This document shows positions 1-13,200 of a stretch of DNA of 64,000 nucleotides, piece by piece. The notes below the pieces were generated by a model, which saw only the letters and a list, made by a program, of their open reading frames with translations, was not told the DNA's origin and did not search any database. Position 1 is the stretch's first letter. The number at the start of each line of letters is the position of its first letter. This stretch comes from Luscinia megarhynchos. Its lineage: Eukaryota > Chordata > Aves > Passeriformes > Turdidae. Location of the stretch: contig CM067592.1 of assembly GCA_034336665.1 (NCBI GenBank), forward strand, positions 40,289,735 through 40,353,734. The letters are read 5' to 3'. The position numbers were made by a program, and so were the translations under genes.

Positions 1-279
1 AATGAAGTTACCACGGCTGCATTCATCCACTAAATCCTTCTCCCTTAAACGCCCATGATGCGTAGTTCTGTATACGCGGAAAACACCATGCAACAACCCA
101 CACCTCCGGGAAGCAGTGAAAACATCCCTCAGAATTAGCCGAGAGACAAATGGGGACAGAAATCTCTCTCTTCACGAGTACCTTGCAAACTCGGCACCTC
201 TGCGGAGACGTGATTTAAACCCTCCTGACAGCTGTAAAATAAAACAGCACATAACAGCTCTTCAGACCACATGCAGCCG

Positions 280-1490
280 GTTACCCGACAGCAAGCACCC
301 AGCACCGCGTCCTGCTCCTCGCCGCATGAGGGACGGCGGCTCCCAGCCGACAGCGGCCTCCCCGAAGCGCCCGGACGCGCTCCTGGCAACCCGGGCTGCT
401 GGCCCTTGGAAACCGACCGCTCCTCAGCCGGGCGAAAACGCCTCCCATCCGTCCCCACCACCCTCGGGCGCCCCGGCGCCCGTCTGCGCGGCAGGTGCGG
501 CCAGCACGGGCAGCGGGGGCCCGGCCGCCGCCCCGGGCACGCACCTGGCCGAGCCAAAGCCGGCGGGCGGGCGATCGCTCCCGCCGGAGTCAGCGGGCTC
601 GGGGTCGGTGGGAGGAAAAGCAGATTTATAAACCTGGCAGCCCTCGCTCATTTGCTGCTGCTGGAGCTCCTCCTCTCCGTCTCGCTCCGGCCGCGTCGCA
701 GGCGGGGGCTGCCAGCGCCCTCGCCCCCCGCCCGAGCGCAGCCCGGGCCCGTCAGGCGGCAGGACTGCGTTCCGTAGGTGCCGCGCCGCCCGCCCCCACG
801 CACGGTCCCCCAGCCCCGCACCCACCTCGGCGGGAGAAGGCGAGGACGGCCGCTGCCCCGGTGCCGACCGCTCCCTCGCCGCCGCCTCCTGCTCCCTCCG
901 CCCGCCCCCCGCCGCCGTCTCCTCCTCCCCGGCCGGCGCACAGCCCGCCCCGCCGGGCGCTCCTACCTGCGGGGGGCTGCGGCGCTCCCCTCACACGGCC
1001 CCCGCCCGCCTCGGCGCCTTCCCCGCGGCTGGGGTTGGGCCGGCGCAGGGCCCTCTTCTCTGCGCCGGCGGGGGCAGGGCGGCGGCGGCGGCGGGAGGGG
1101 CAGCAGCCGGAGCAGGAGGAGGAGGAGGAGTTGGTGCCCGTGTGTAACAAGTTTGGGTTGCCCCGCAGTATGGCGGCCGGGCGGCGCTGGGGGCGGACCC
1201 GGCCCTCGCTCCCGGGGGTCCGGCGGGGGGCCGAGCCGCGCTCTCCTCGGTGCTGCTCGCCCCTTCCCCCGCGCCCGGCGCGGCCCCGTTAACGGCAGCG
1301 GCCCCGCGGGGCGGCACCGGCGCCGGGACATAATCCCGCTCACGGCTTGGCCGGCGGCTCCTCCCGCGCCACCTGGGGCTGCGCGGCTTGGCACGGCACC
1401 GGGGCGCCTCTGCCGAGAGCAGGTGCGGTGCCCCGCAGTCCGGCCGGGCCGGGCGAGAGCCGCCGCGGCTCCTCGCACCTAGTGCCACTT
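280..1490 (-). promoter_or_regulatory. CpG island; probable promoter and first non-coding exon of a leftward gene (SEMA4D by synteny)
   Basis: This stretch of about 1.2 kb is very GC-rich and dense in CpG, unlike the AT-rich DNA after 1,700, and so looks like a CpG-island promoter. On the minus strand a splice-donor-like site reads GCAG|GTAGGA, with the exon ending at 967 and the intron starting at 966. Other minus-strand donor-like sites lie near 545 (CAG|GTGCGT) and 1,476. A YY1-type ATGGCGGC occurs on the plus strand at 1,170-1,177. In human the gene upstream of GADD45G is SEMA4D, transcribed away from it, and this island has the right position and a compatible minus-strand donor. That identity is inference: no SEMA4D coding exon lies in the window. 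Long reading frames here result from low stop-codon frequency in GC-rich DNA. Confidence 0.5.
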
Positions 1491-1684
1491 GTCGCATTCC
1501 GCTGCTCCTCCTCCGCCTTTTCCTCTTGGGCAGGATGGATCCGCTCGCCGCAGACCGCAGGGAGAACCGCACCTGGGATCCAGCCTCTCGGCACCATGGG
1601 GTTGGAATAACTCGTACCGAAAGCAAACGTTACTGGAGTTATTGCGCCTGAAAGCTTAGGTTCGCTTAGGTGACTGCTTGGCGG

Positions 1685-1752
1685 TATATAAAAGGAGGAC
1701 AAAATAGGTCAGTAAATGCACGGATCTCACCCGCCATCCTTCTGCTGAGTCA
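1685..1752 (+). promoter_or_regulatory. TATA box with downstream NF-E2/MARE-type site
   Basis: A consensus TATA element, TATATAAAAGG, lies at 1,685-1,695, immediately right of the CpG island. A site reading TGCTGAGTCA, the NF-E2/small-Maf/AP-1 consensus, follows at 1,743-1,752. No coding exon follows, so if this is a promoter it would drive a non-coding or distal-exon transcript to the right. A chance TATA match is possible. Confidence 0.3.
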
Positions 1753-4429
1753 CTGATGAGTTATTGATCACCGTCATGTCCGTGCACGCCTGCTGTGACT
1801 GTTCAGACGAATGACATGGACCAACACATGGGTGTCTGGGTTTGGACTGAAGTTTGGGTTGCGATTTTTTGTTGCTGTGGAACAGGTGATACCAGTGTCA
1901 TGAGACTGCCGTAGCTCGGTTAGCAACAGTCATTGAAGCAAGACTGAACAAAAGACGTAGTTTGTCAGATACTGGCTGACCTTTAAATTCCAGCATTATA
2001 CTATATTGTATTTTTACAGTAACATGCTAGTCAATCTCTAATAACTCACGTTAGCTGTAGGTAAGAATTTGAGGAAATCGAGCCTCTTAAAGACATGGAG
2101 ACATGATGATAGCCTCAGATGAAGAAAGTTTAGATGCAAAGCAACCATGATATTTCAGGGTCTGTGAAATGGTAGAGTCTGAGGGAGTCTATTGGCATAG
2201 CCAATAGCAAACAGTGTGTAGTGTGGGAAACAGTGGGAACTCAGTTTTCCCAGCGTTACATTTTCAAAAGGGTGATTTAACGCAGTCCAGCTTAGCATTG
2301 GGAAAACGGTGTTCGTCACACCATTGACATCAAATAGGGTCATAATGCCATCAAAACATTGGATATGAAGCATGGAGAAGAAAGTAGTCATACTCGGCTC
2401 TGGGGGACGACAGCAGCAGGGAACAGGAGGGTCTAAGAAACCATGGTCTGCAAGGAAGGGGAAGAACCAGTTCTGATGATTAACCCAAGTCTTACTGGGG
2501 CATAAAAAAGAGTCGGATGAACTCATGCCAGAAAATCCTTGCTGCAAATACAGTAGCATGATAAAAATTCGTTATCATATTTTATTTGGGCAATTGCTGT
2601 AATATATACTATCAGAAGGTTAGCCTGCATCTCCACTGGGACTGACTGCTGATGTTAATATGCTAGCAAAACCGTCAAGACTTTAAGCATCTCCTGAGGG
2701 ATAAAACTATGAAATTATATTCGAAGGGAAGAAACAAATATGCTTTTCTAATCTCATTTTACAAAATCTAGGCTTGGGCAACTCTTAGCTCTGAGTAGGA
2801 AAATCACAAGGATTTTGTTAGGTTTCCCCAGGGAGCCTGCAGTCTGCACAAATTTCAAAAACCCAGAGTGGCACAAGGGAACTGGAGCAAAGGCTAGCAC
2901 CAAGACAAAATTTCCATTATTTCTATCTTGGTTAGATGTCATGACCTCTTAAGAATTACATTGTAAATTTGTATAATGTAATTTTCAATCTCTATTCTTA
3001 GCAAAACCTGAAGAGTCTTGGAGATTTGAAGGTTGGAAGTAAAATAATGAAATTATATTTGTACCTTGTCGAATGGAAGATTGTTCATCACATTTAGAAC
3101 CTTCTTTCAAGTAAAATATATTACTAAGTGGGATTTGATGAGAAAAAGAAACAGTAGTAATAACAGTGTTGGGAACATACAGCTAGTACCATAAGTTGCA
3201 CCACTGAAAATTCCTTTTGGTTCGAATTATAAGTCATGTCTTTCACAGCACTAAAAAACAAACGGCCTCTGACACAAATTTGAGAGGTTTTCCAATGGCC
3301 TGTCATAGTACTCTGGGTTGTATTTGAGCTAGTGGTGTAAGGCTAAAGACACTGGTCCTCACAGTAATTATAACTGATTTTGTTTTCCTAAAAAAGATAA
3401 TAATCTTCCAAATACTACATGCTGTGGCAATGAGATCATATAATGAACAATTATTAATACATGTCCACATCAATTCCATAATGAGTATTCCAAGGACATG
3501 GAGGAAACATGCTTTTAAAAACCTCTACCAGAAGCATAATAAAGTCTAATCTTCAAAAGAGAACATAATGCTTTTTGCAAAGTAATAATATGTCAAGATC
3601 ATCTCAGTCCTAATACACTTACTTCAGACAATGTGAGTATACATGCGGGTATTATAAGTCTAGGCAAACTGTATCAAATCATTGCCAGAAAAAAAAATAA
3701 GCAATTAAGCAAGAAAAAGGAATTAAAGAAAGCTCTAACAACTGACGGTGCTCTTAAACCTGCAGTTCTTAATTAAACTCACAAACAAATAAGATACAGG
3801 GTAGATGATACAGGAGCAGAGTAGGGAATGAGAGGAGACCAAAACTGTCTCAGAAGCCAGGTCTGAGGCTGAGGGCAGCTCTGTCCAAGAGTGAATGAGT
3901 GAGTGAACAGGTGGTAGGTTTTAGTAAGTCAGTGAAAAGGGCAGTGAACATGCCTGGAGGTTTGCAAACCAATATATAATGCAGGGAATAGGTCACTAGC
4001 AGAGTGCATGAGAGAAAGAATGGATGAGAGAATAAAAGAATAAATAGTTGGGTTGAATTAATGCAATTGTGAACAATTCTGAATAAAGTCAAAGTTTCAA
4101 GCTATACCTTTATATTGCTATAATGGCATGGCTTTTCAGAGCACTTGTCATTGACATATGCCAACATTAGAGGAAAACAGCACACATTTCTGAAAAAAAA
4201 TCTCTTTTCACTACTAATTGTGGGAAAACAACATAATAAAATATGGATTTTAAATACACTTTACAATCACGACAATAAAAACAGTTTTGGAAACACACAA
4301 AAAAAAAAAGCATGCAAAAGGCATTGCCCAATAAATTAATTTTGTTTAACGTTATTAAGCTGCTAGAATTGGCATAGATCTAAAATTATTTGCAGAGCAG
4401 AAAGATGCCATTAACTATCCTAGTTAGGA

Positions 4430-4505
4430 ACCTGATACACAAAGGCTCAAAGTCATTTGTGCAAGATTATACACTAAGTCAGTGGCAGAACCACAGATGA
4501 GTAAA
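4430..4505 (+). repeat. possible ancient MIR-like SINE relic
   Basis: The order of short blocks matches the conserved 3' part of MIR-family SINEs: a GGCTCAAAG block, a variable spacer, ATTATACACTAAGT, then CAGTGGCAGAACCACAG, corresponding to the family's 'gctcagag ... ggtcacacagctagtaagtggcagag' core. MIR-related elements are known as ancient amniote relics, including in birds and reptiles. The match was made by eye and is degenerate. Confidence 0.3.
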
Positions 4506-7241
4506 GCCTTGACCTTTTACTTTTGTATCTTCCCCATCAGGCAAAGAAAATGCATTGACTTCACTTTTGCAATTACAGAGGCAGTGAAACTAAATTATAA
4601 TATTCAAGGGACTTTATCTGCTAACCTTGGGGTTTTTTGGGCTTCTTTGGACTGAACACTTCCTATATCATTATGGATAAACATGGCAATTACGTAGAGG
4701 ATACACTCAGAGACTTTAAACTGTCCCTGTATTTACTATGTTTGTATGCCTAAGACAGAAGAAGAGGGAGTTAAGTAAATGCTACACAGACATCTGCATT
4801 TAGATGATGGGGAAGTGCATGTCTGGATGACATGGCAGAGGAAGGTCTTTTTCTCTGCCTTTGGTGGACCTGTGTGGCTAAGAACACTGTAAAGTTCACA
4901 GAGAATATTTCTCTTTTCTTTTTATTTTCTAATCTGGAATAACAGATTTAGTGGACCTACGCTGTAGGTTAGTGTCTAACCATGGACTTATCTGTAGTCT
5001 AGTCTCTATTAAATCTCACAGCACAGCCCGTTAGAAAGTTTGCTCAAGGGTTAAGGGACATGGTGAATTTAGGGAACGATGGCAAAAATGGTAGGGATTC
5101 CCCTCATTCTGGTGCTGTGTCAGCATTTGAACTTTAAAATGAGGTATTACCAGCAAATTACACTAATAACATATTTTGCTCCTAGGCAAAACAGCAACAA
5201 CAAATACTTTGTGTTCTCACTTACTTAGTGTCAAAATACAGACTGTAATTCATACACAAACAGCTAAGTTACGTGCATGGGAACAAAATTAAGAAACTAA
5301 CCACTCCAGTGGTCTTTTCATAGGAAGATGGCATGGAAAGATTCAGAATCAACAGTCAATGAATAATAAATGAATGATAAAAGACACTTTATCCACTCCA
5401 CATGGCGGAAGAAGTACATGGGCTAGTGAAGGAGGCACATGTTTATTAATGAGAAAAATAATAAAAAAGGTGTCAGCAGTGCTTACCTCAGGGGACAAGG
5501 TCAATGAGGCAACATCAATAATGTAGTACATTAAGAATAATGCAGAAACTAAAACTCAATATGTTGTTTTTAAGTTTTTTGAAAATGCAATTACATTTCC
5601 AAAAAGACGAAATTAGTGAAAACTGTTTAATGGAGTTATCACTAATCACAGGAATTATTTCTGATTATGTGTTTTTCACATGTATAATATCAATATCAAA
5701 CTATGGGTGTGGGGTAACATGTGCTAGTCATGAATAAATATGAAACCAGAGAGGTAACAAGGTGTTCTGTTGTTAACACAGGAAAAGCAAATGTAGGGTT
5801 TGAAAGTAGTGGATTGAGACATGTATAAACTTTATACTAAGCTTGCATTCTTCCTATATGAAAATGACCCAAATGATTTTATTGCCTGCACTATTTCAAT
5901 ATTTTATGATGGTTTCTTATTTTTCTTACTTCTTTTTATAGACTAATGATATGATGTTTTACAAAAATAAATTAAGGAGTGGTATTATAAGAGATTTTTC
6001 TGGTGACAAGCTTGATTGTAAAAGATAGTAACCACAGACCTGTCTCCTTTATGTATGCATGTCTGAGATCTTAGTCTGGCCTGAGAATGGGGGAATCCAC
6101 AGTACTGAGTGAAGAGTCTGCCTTTTTATCATCCAGCATAGCATTTTAATTCAGTGACTTTCCATACACAGTTTACTCAGAGAGGATCACAAGACCAGTG
6201 GGTTTCTTTGACTTGTACCAATATCTGTATCTAGCTTTTTAACTTCTGCTGAATTACCCACCTATAACCTGTAGACTCACAACTTTGAACCTTGATGGAA
6301 AAACAGTACTAAAGCATGTATTTCATAGTTGTTCCTGTTCTTGTACAGGGCACCTATCTCCAGTAATGACAAGCCAATTGATTCCTGTCAACACCCAGAC
6401 AATCAGGAATCTGCAAAATGAGAAGTCAGCAGTGGAAATATACTGTGAATAAAAGGTGAAAGCAGACAGCTTTCCTGTCCTTGTGTAACCTTACTCCCTT
6501 TTTTGTGCTGGTATCTCTTGTCCTTCTCACTCCCAAAGAATGCAAAAACCTGATGTGACTTGCTTCTTGACTTGCTTCTTGAACTAAGTTGCCCTAATAA
6601 CCACCTCTTTGGCTGAAGCTAAACCAGGTCATGATTTCCTGGTGTGCTGTCTGTCACAGGGACAATTTTTCCTATCCTAGAGTAAGGTTTTCTTTTCCAC
6701 CAGTTGCTCCTATTAGGTTTCTGTTATTTTATATGGAGAACAAAGCAAAGGATCCAATTGCCTCACTATTATAAACTAAATAAAAGGACATACAGTACAG
6801 AAAAGGATGGGTTTTTCTAAGCTGATATGATCAATTTGCTACTATCAAAACCCTCTTGGGAATACACAGCTCTGTTTCAGGGAGTAACAAAAGGAAAAAT
6901 AAAATAGAGGGTCGAAGAAACCAAGGCTGGTCTTTGACAGGAGACTCACAAAGACCATTTTAAAAGGTCATTTGAAGCATGCAGAAATTTGGAACATTTT
7001 ATATCTTCTCTGAGACTTGTGTAACAATATAAGTGAGTAGATGTGCACAATATTAGAATTCACATCTGTGTCTTGCTGTCCTCCCTGAAAGGGAAAGAAC
7101 AATACAAAGAATCATGATTACTGCCTTCAATGTGCATCAAGCAGTTTGGCTATCAGGAAAAGTGTCTTTTATCTGTCTAAAACATTCCCCTCCTTAGAAG
7201 TTCATTATTCTAGTCATAGTGCCAGATCATACAGGAAAATG

Positions 7242-7271
7242 AATAAAATAAATAAATAAATAAATAAATAG
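7242..7271. repeat. (AAAT)n microsatellite
   Basis: A simple run of AAAT/AATA units, about seven copies, directly visible in the sequence. Confidence 0.9.
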
Positions 7272-10200
7272 GAAAGAAAAGGAAGCATAAGTTTTATAGT
7301 AGAGAAAGTTGGGATTATTTTTATATAATCCTGAAAATTCTCCATCAATTAACAAAAACTACTTACAAGGAAAGAGATTCAGTTCCTGTGATTAAACACT
7401 GATTTTGTAACTACAATTGTCAAGTTGTTAACAATTTCTATCCATTAGCCAAAAGTTTTTATCCTGAAGATCTTCTCATTTTGAAAATAAATATTTTTTA
7501 ATTAACATTAAAAAATATATATATTCAATTTCAGATGAAACAATTTGATTAACCATCTATCTGGGAACAATTTCCCTATTGATTTTCTGGTATAGATTTG
7601 CAATGTTTTAATATCAAGAAAAAATTATAAGGCAAGAAAGGAGGTGTCCAAAATTCTTGGTAGTCTTCAGTCACTCAGGTTTTCATTTCATGACCTTGTT
7701 GCATCAGAGATGCAGGCTATGGTCACCCTGCACTCTGCCAGTCCAGAAGCTGGGCCCTGATAATGAATTTACCCGTGCTGAGCCTGGCGAAACCGTTAAG
7801 TAAAACTTCATAGCTCCGATTTTGGTTCTGCATTCTTTTATGTGACATTAAAGTGATTTGTTACCCAAACAGCTGTCTCTCTTCCCTCTGCCACAACGTG
7901 GTCACTGGCGTAAAGGGGAGGCAGGAAGGAGCATGGGAGGGGCTGTACTGCACATTTGGGCTTATGTTCTGGACAAAAGTGGAACCTCTTCCTTATACCT
8001 CATTGCTGAGAAATCCTGACCTTAGGAGTAAGATAGAAGAACTAGGAAAACATGTTTACCCTTTGTTTTTCTTTGATTAAGAGCTAAAATTTCTATTTTA
8101 GGTTGAAAGAGGTAAAAAGAAGGCTAAGAAAAATGTCAACAAAGGAATTACAAAGGACCTTAGCTGATAGCCACTGTTCTTTGTTTTGGCTTTAGGAATG
8201 AAAATAGAGAAAAGAAAGTCAAGTAGAAAGCAAGCATCTTTAGTAAGAAATAGCCAAGATAAAGAAAAAAAGAAGAGGTAGAGAAAAAAAGATCAGAGAG
8301 AAATATCAGAAAAATCTAATGACTCAGCTGGTCCTGTTATTTATATGGTTCTCACATTTAAAATATGTTTTTCCACTGAGATAAGGAGAAAGATAAGAAA
8401 TATTCTGTAATTACGAACAATAAAAAAAGTTCACTCCCAGACTTCCTAGGGTTTTGAAGTTATTTTCAAGGCCTGTTGTTTCTGGTTGTTATGTCTTCAA
8501 TGTTAGGGCAGGTCTGGAGTTTCCAGCTTCTGGGATTCATTGAGTGATATGCCTAGGGGCAGACATTTAAAAGCAATGCTTTTGGGAGTCACTGCTTGCC
8601 TTGAGTTTTCAGTCTATATCTATTGTGTACACTCTTTTATCAAAAACCTACAACAAAAAAACGACCCTACAACAAAGGATAAGGAAATTATATTTACTTC
8701 TTTCTGTGCCCACTTTTTCTTTGACCTTGCAGCTGCACAAATAGCTCAATCAAAGACTGTCTGAATAGATTTCAGGGATCAGAATCATATCAGCACCTTC
8801 TGCTCACTGTCACAATTTCTACAGGTCCTCCTGCTTTCTTTCTGCATGAAGTCTCATCATTTTAAGGCAAAGACAAACACAGTGCCAGACTCCCTGGCTG
8901 GTGCTCCCTTACCTGGTCCAGAGCCCAACCTCATTTGTTTGTCTGCAAGTTAGTCACTTGGAAATCATTTTATACATAACAGCCAAGGAAGTCTGGTAGT
9001 ATGAAATTAATAGATAGTATGTAACATTGAAAAAGCCAATGGCATCAAAAGAGCCACTCATGAGTATCTGTGTGAAGCAAAGAATGAAGTAAGCCAAGCC
9101 CAAATCCAAACATGTTAAGCTGCCTGCTATTTTTGTAAAAATAACAGATACTTTTACAAACGCTAAGTGGTAGATCTTCTAAAGTCTAAATACAGATTCA
9201 AAATGCAGGCTGGGATTGCCCATTCGTGCAGGAAATTACCAGTGGTAGGAGCTAGGGAAAACAGTGCCAGTGGTACAGCAGGTCAAGTTGAAAATCCAAA
9301 ATATCTCCAATCTCAACGCAATGGAGTGGTGGCAATATGTGCACTTGTACCAGGTATCATTAAAGTTTCATATTTAACTCATTTAAAAATGGGATAAGCA
9401 ACTGCTGTTCCAAGGGATTTTAAGCCTATTAATACCATGTCCTAGTTGTGACGCATTGTCATGTGTCCCTGTTGAATCTTGCCAATTACTTTGTTTTCAA
9501 TTAAATGGAGAAGGCAGATAGTAGAATTTATGCAAGGTCCCTTTCTGGGCCTTTTAATGGCACTTGCTTATCTCTTCAGAAGTGAAAGACTATCCTCTTC
9601 ATAGTCTTCAAACCTTAGTCTAGGCAAAAATTTCTGTGGGATGTTCCCAACTGTTCCCAGCTCTCTGATCATCAACTGAATTTGATAGGGTGGGGGTGCA
9701 AGATAACTTGCCCCTGCCATACTGCATTTGGTGGGTGCAAGGGTCCCCCTCGGTGTCTTCACCTCTCTCCCCTTTTGACAGGGTTTTATAGCACCACAGC
9801 CCCTCTCCCCTTTTCCCAAGTGTGCTGTCAGCTCAGCTTGGCGCCAGAACAAGTTGAGCAAAATCCTGACCTGATACAGAGGGACAAAGTTTCAGGGCAA
9901 ATTGCTTCATCTCTAGCAAAAATGTGCAACACGTTCTTCCCAGGTAACGCCTCCCTTCTCAGTGGGATTTGTGAAAATCCCTGCAAACACAGCCCTCTTC
10001 TCTGAGCTTTCCCATAGAAGGAAATGACACAAGAAAATGCCATTATTTAGAATGTTCACAGTTTTTTCCTTAATTTTGCCAATTCTGCCTCTATCATATT
10101 CTGGGCTTTACTGGTGATCTTTGGCCAGTCTCTATCATAAACAGGTGCAGGTGGTACTCATTGTACTTCTAGTGGCTAGCTGGAAATATACTTAGGGAAA

Positions 10201-13200
10201 AAGGCAAATACTGGCTTACAAGCATGTATTTAAGTCCTGATAAATCAGAATAGGATTTTTGTCCACATAGTTAGCACTTCTTTTGATGTTTCAGACTGAA
10301 GAAATTAAATCACACAAGATTTTTTTCCTGTGCTCTGCAGTGAGTCTGGCTGACTGGCTTCCAGCAATGAGTGTGTGAAGACTTCAGGACAGTTTTGGAG
10401 TGCTGATTAATGATAATTTGAAACTGACTGAGTGCAGGTATATGCCTTGAGTTAAAAAAAGAGTAAAAGCATTGCTGTCAGTAGTGTGTGCAGTAGCAGG
10501 TTTTATGGGGTGCAAAAGAGCCTGTCCACTTCTCCTTTCACTTGACAGCCCTTGTGTTATGTATGGGCCTCTACACTTACACCTTCCTTCCTCCTGTCCT
10601 CAGGCATCCGAGTGACCTTTATAGTGACACAGCTCTCAAATGACCAAATGCAGTACAGATACCCAGTCAATAGCATGTTTGTTGTGCTTGTTTCATAATG
10701 TGAATGGAGGTAGGACATGCTCTCAGATTCACTGAACACCTAAATGTATCCACCAACCAGAACTAATTCACAGTATGAATTAATTAACAAGAAGTAAAAG
10801 CTCACAAAGGGGAAGACCGATGATTTTCACCCTTTATTGTGTATATTGCTCCTCCCTGTTCTAAGAACAGCTCAAAATGAGTTGCAGGAACTGTGATTTG
10901 CATTGCTTGGTCGTGTTTATACATGTTGTTAAACCACTCTCCATGCTGGTTTAGTTACACCCAGTACCGACACCCGTGATAAATGAAGGATTTTATGAGG
11001 CAGTTTATAAAGCTCAGATCCTTATGTACTAGGGATTCTGCCACAGATAACAGAACAGCTTGTATCGGAGGGAGTTGTGCACTTCCCTCTTCCTGTTGGT
11101 AGGTTTTAAGGATTAAAGATGATTGATCATGCAGTCCTACCCTGTGTATCACAGAGGTCAGTGAATTCAGCCAGGGTTTTCTGCAGCTAGTGCAAATGAT
11201 AAGCATCATGTTTTTTCCTGGAGCACAGTGCAGTAATCGTATTTGAACACAGAGTAAAGAGGGCAGGATGCAACTCCTTCGGGTTCAAAATTAAATAGGG
11301 TGTTTTATGGTGTGGGAAGCTTGTCCAGCTGGTATTCAAAGTGTATGTAATTGCTTCTCACAGTTCTGCTTTGAAGGAGAGACTGTCAAGTTTTCATGAT
11401 TATCTGCCCAGCACAATTCAGAGACATGAAAGTCACATATAAATGTTTACAGACAGATATACATACCCACCATGCAAGATTGTTATTCATCCTACTCTCT
11501 TACTTTCAAAGAGCCAGGAAGGAGAAGAAATGCTGTACTGGTATATACACAGCCTCCTGAAGAACAAAGGATTGCAGCACAGATCTCAAGGGAATTAATG
11601 ATGGTTTGGTTGTTGGTTTTCCCCCTACCCCACCATGGAGCCTGTAAGTCTGAAAATCAAACACATGTGGGAATCAAACAGATTTCCTGTGTGCGTGGTA
11701 ATTTTTCAAGAGCAAGTCTGTAACAGCAATGCTGCCAAACCAGTGTGTTTTCAGATCACAGCAGTGTGTGATCTTTTAAACTAAGAGGTGATCAGCTAAT
11801 GACCACTTGGACACTTTTTAGGCACTTGAGAAACTGTAGCAACCCTCAAGCCTTTTACATCTCTCCACTGTGGTTGCAAGCTAAAGTGCTCCCCGGCTCA
11901 GGCAGCAATAAGCTTAGGCAGCTTAGCCTAGCCAAGGTAATGAAATTACATGTCGCAGCTCAGTTCACCGTGGTCAGTGCCCTCAGCTTCCATTTGGAGA
12001 ATAATTTTCCTGATAGCAACTGTTCTGAAAGCTTGGTAATACCAGCTCTTGCCTCCTGCTAGTCTTTGCAGAAATAAAATCCCTTATTTTTCTTTTTGAT
12101 TAAATAAAGTATCTCGCAAGGCCAAAATGACAAAGCTTTAATGGTATTAGGAAGAAAAAACAATAAATTTGTCTCTAGCCTCAGAGACAAAAATACCAAT
12201 CAGACTTGAGAGTGCAGAATAAAAAGGAAGGAGCACTGATTGATAACTGTCTGGGCATAAAGCTATCCTAGCTGAACCCAGATGCAAACATGTCTTCCCT
12301 AATGGAAATATTATCACATTTGGTAGCAATTTTATTGGTGGCCATGACTGTCTCCTGGCATACAATATACAGTGAGTTCCTCCTGGAGAAGAAATCTCCC
12401 TGAACATTCATGTGTATACAGCTACCAAGTGTTTGGCGATGATTCAAGCTTGAGGAAAACCTGCTTCTGGGTCTCTCCCCTGAAATCAGCTTACATTCCT
12501 AATCTCTCCTCTGCACACGCATGCATCTGTCTCAGGTGTGGTGTCTGTTTGCAGTTTTGTTTTATTTTTTAAGCTGGGGCATTTCCTCAAGCAGCTTGCA
12601 GCAAGGCTGCTGGAGTGGTCTCCCCCCAAGGAAAAAAGCAGTGGGCAGACAAGGGGAACAGGAACACCTTCAAGCGGTCTTGCCACCAAATGCTCCATAC
12701 CATAAAACAGCAGCCCAAGCAATTATACTTTTGTCAGCACTTCTCTTGATTTCATGGATTAGTACAAGGAAGACAGGCCATACTAGAAAGATCAAGGGCT
12801 GCGATGACTAAGGAGTTAATTACGGAGGTCTGAAGCTCTCAGTACCTTCCTGGCTCTTGCCAGACCTACTACTGCTGTAGAGATGTGAGTAGGGCCACAC
12901 AGAGAAGGCAGAAGGTGAAGCTGGGAGTGAAATCAGTGCCCTGCTGATGTGGCATTCAGGGCTCAGGTAAGCTGTTCCTTGAGAAGCCTGTCCTAGGAAA
13001 GTTGAAGTGTTGCTCTAACAGCCCTCCTGCTTTACGCTGCCGACTCAGCCATCCTGTTTATGCATTCCTCCTGGATGCCTTTATCCTGCTCTGCAAGGGT
13101 TTGGGTGGCTTCTTATCAAATTAATTTCCCATCTTTCAGAAGTTATTATTCATTAGTAATGCAGAAAAGTTTCCCATGCACTACAGCCTTGTAAATGGAA

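Noticed and set aside
116..1702. Many long overlapping reading frames on both strands in the first 1.7 kb, up to 265 codons
   Set aside because: They overlap in all frames, are rich in P, R, A and G, and fall in a CpG island where stop codons are rare. None shows a domain or exon boundaries.
2155..2559. Minus-strand frame of 134 codons, considered as a retroelement or gene remnant
   Set aside because: No recognisable motif on either strand; this length is expected by chance in 64 kb.
9790..9870. TTGGCGCCAGAAC near 9,838 looked like a retroviral primer-binding site
   Set aside because: No LTR-like TG...CA boundary, no poly-purine tract and no gag/pol-like frames nearby.
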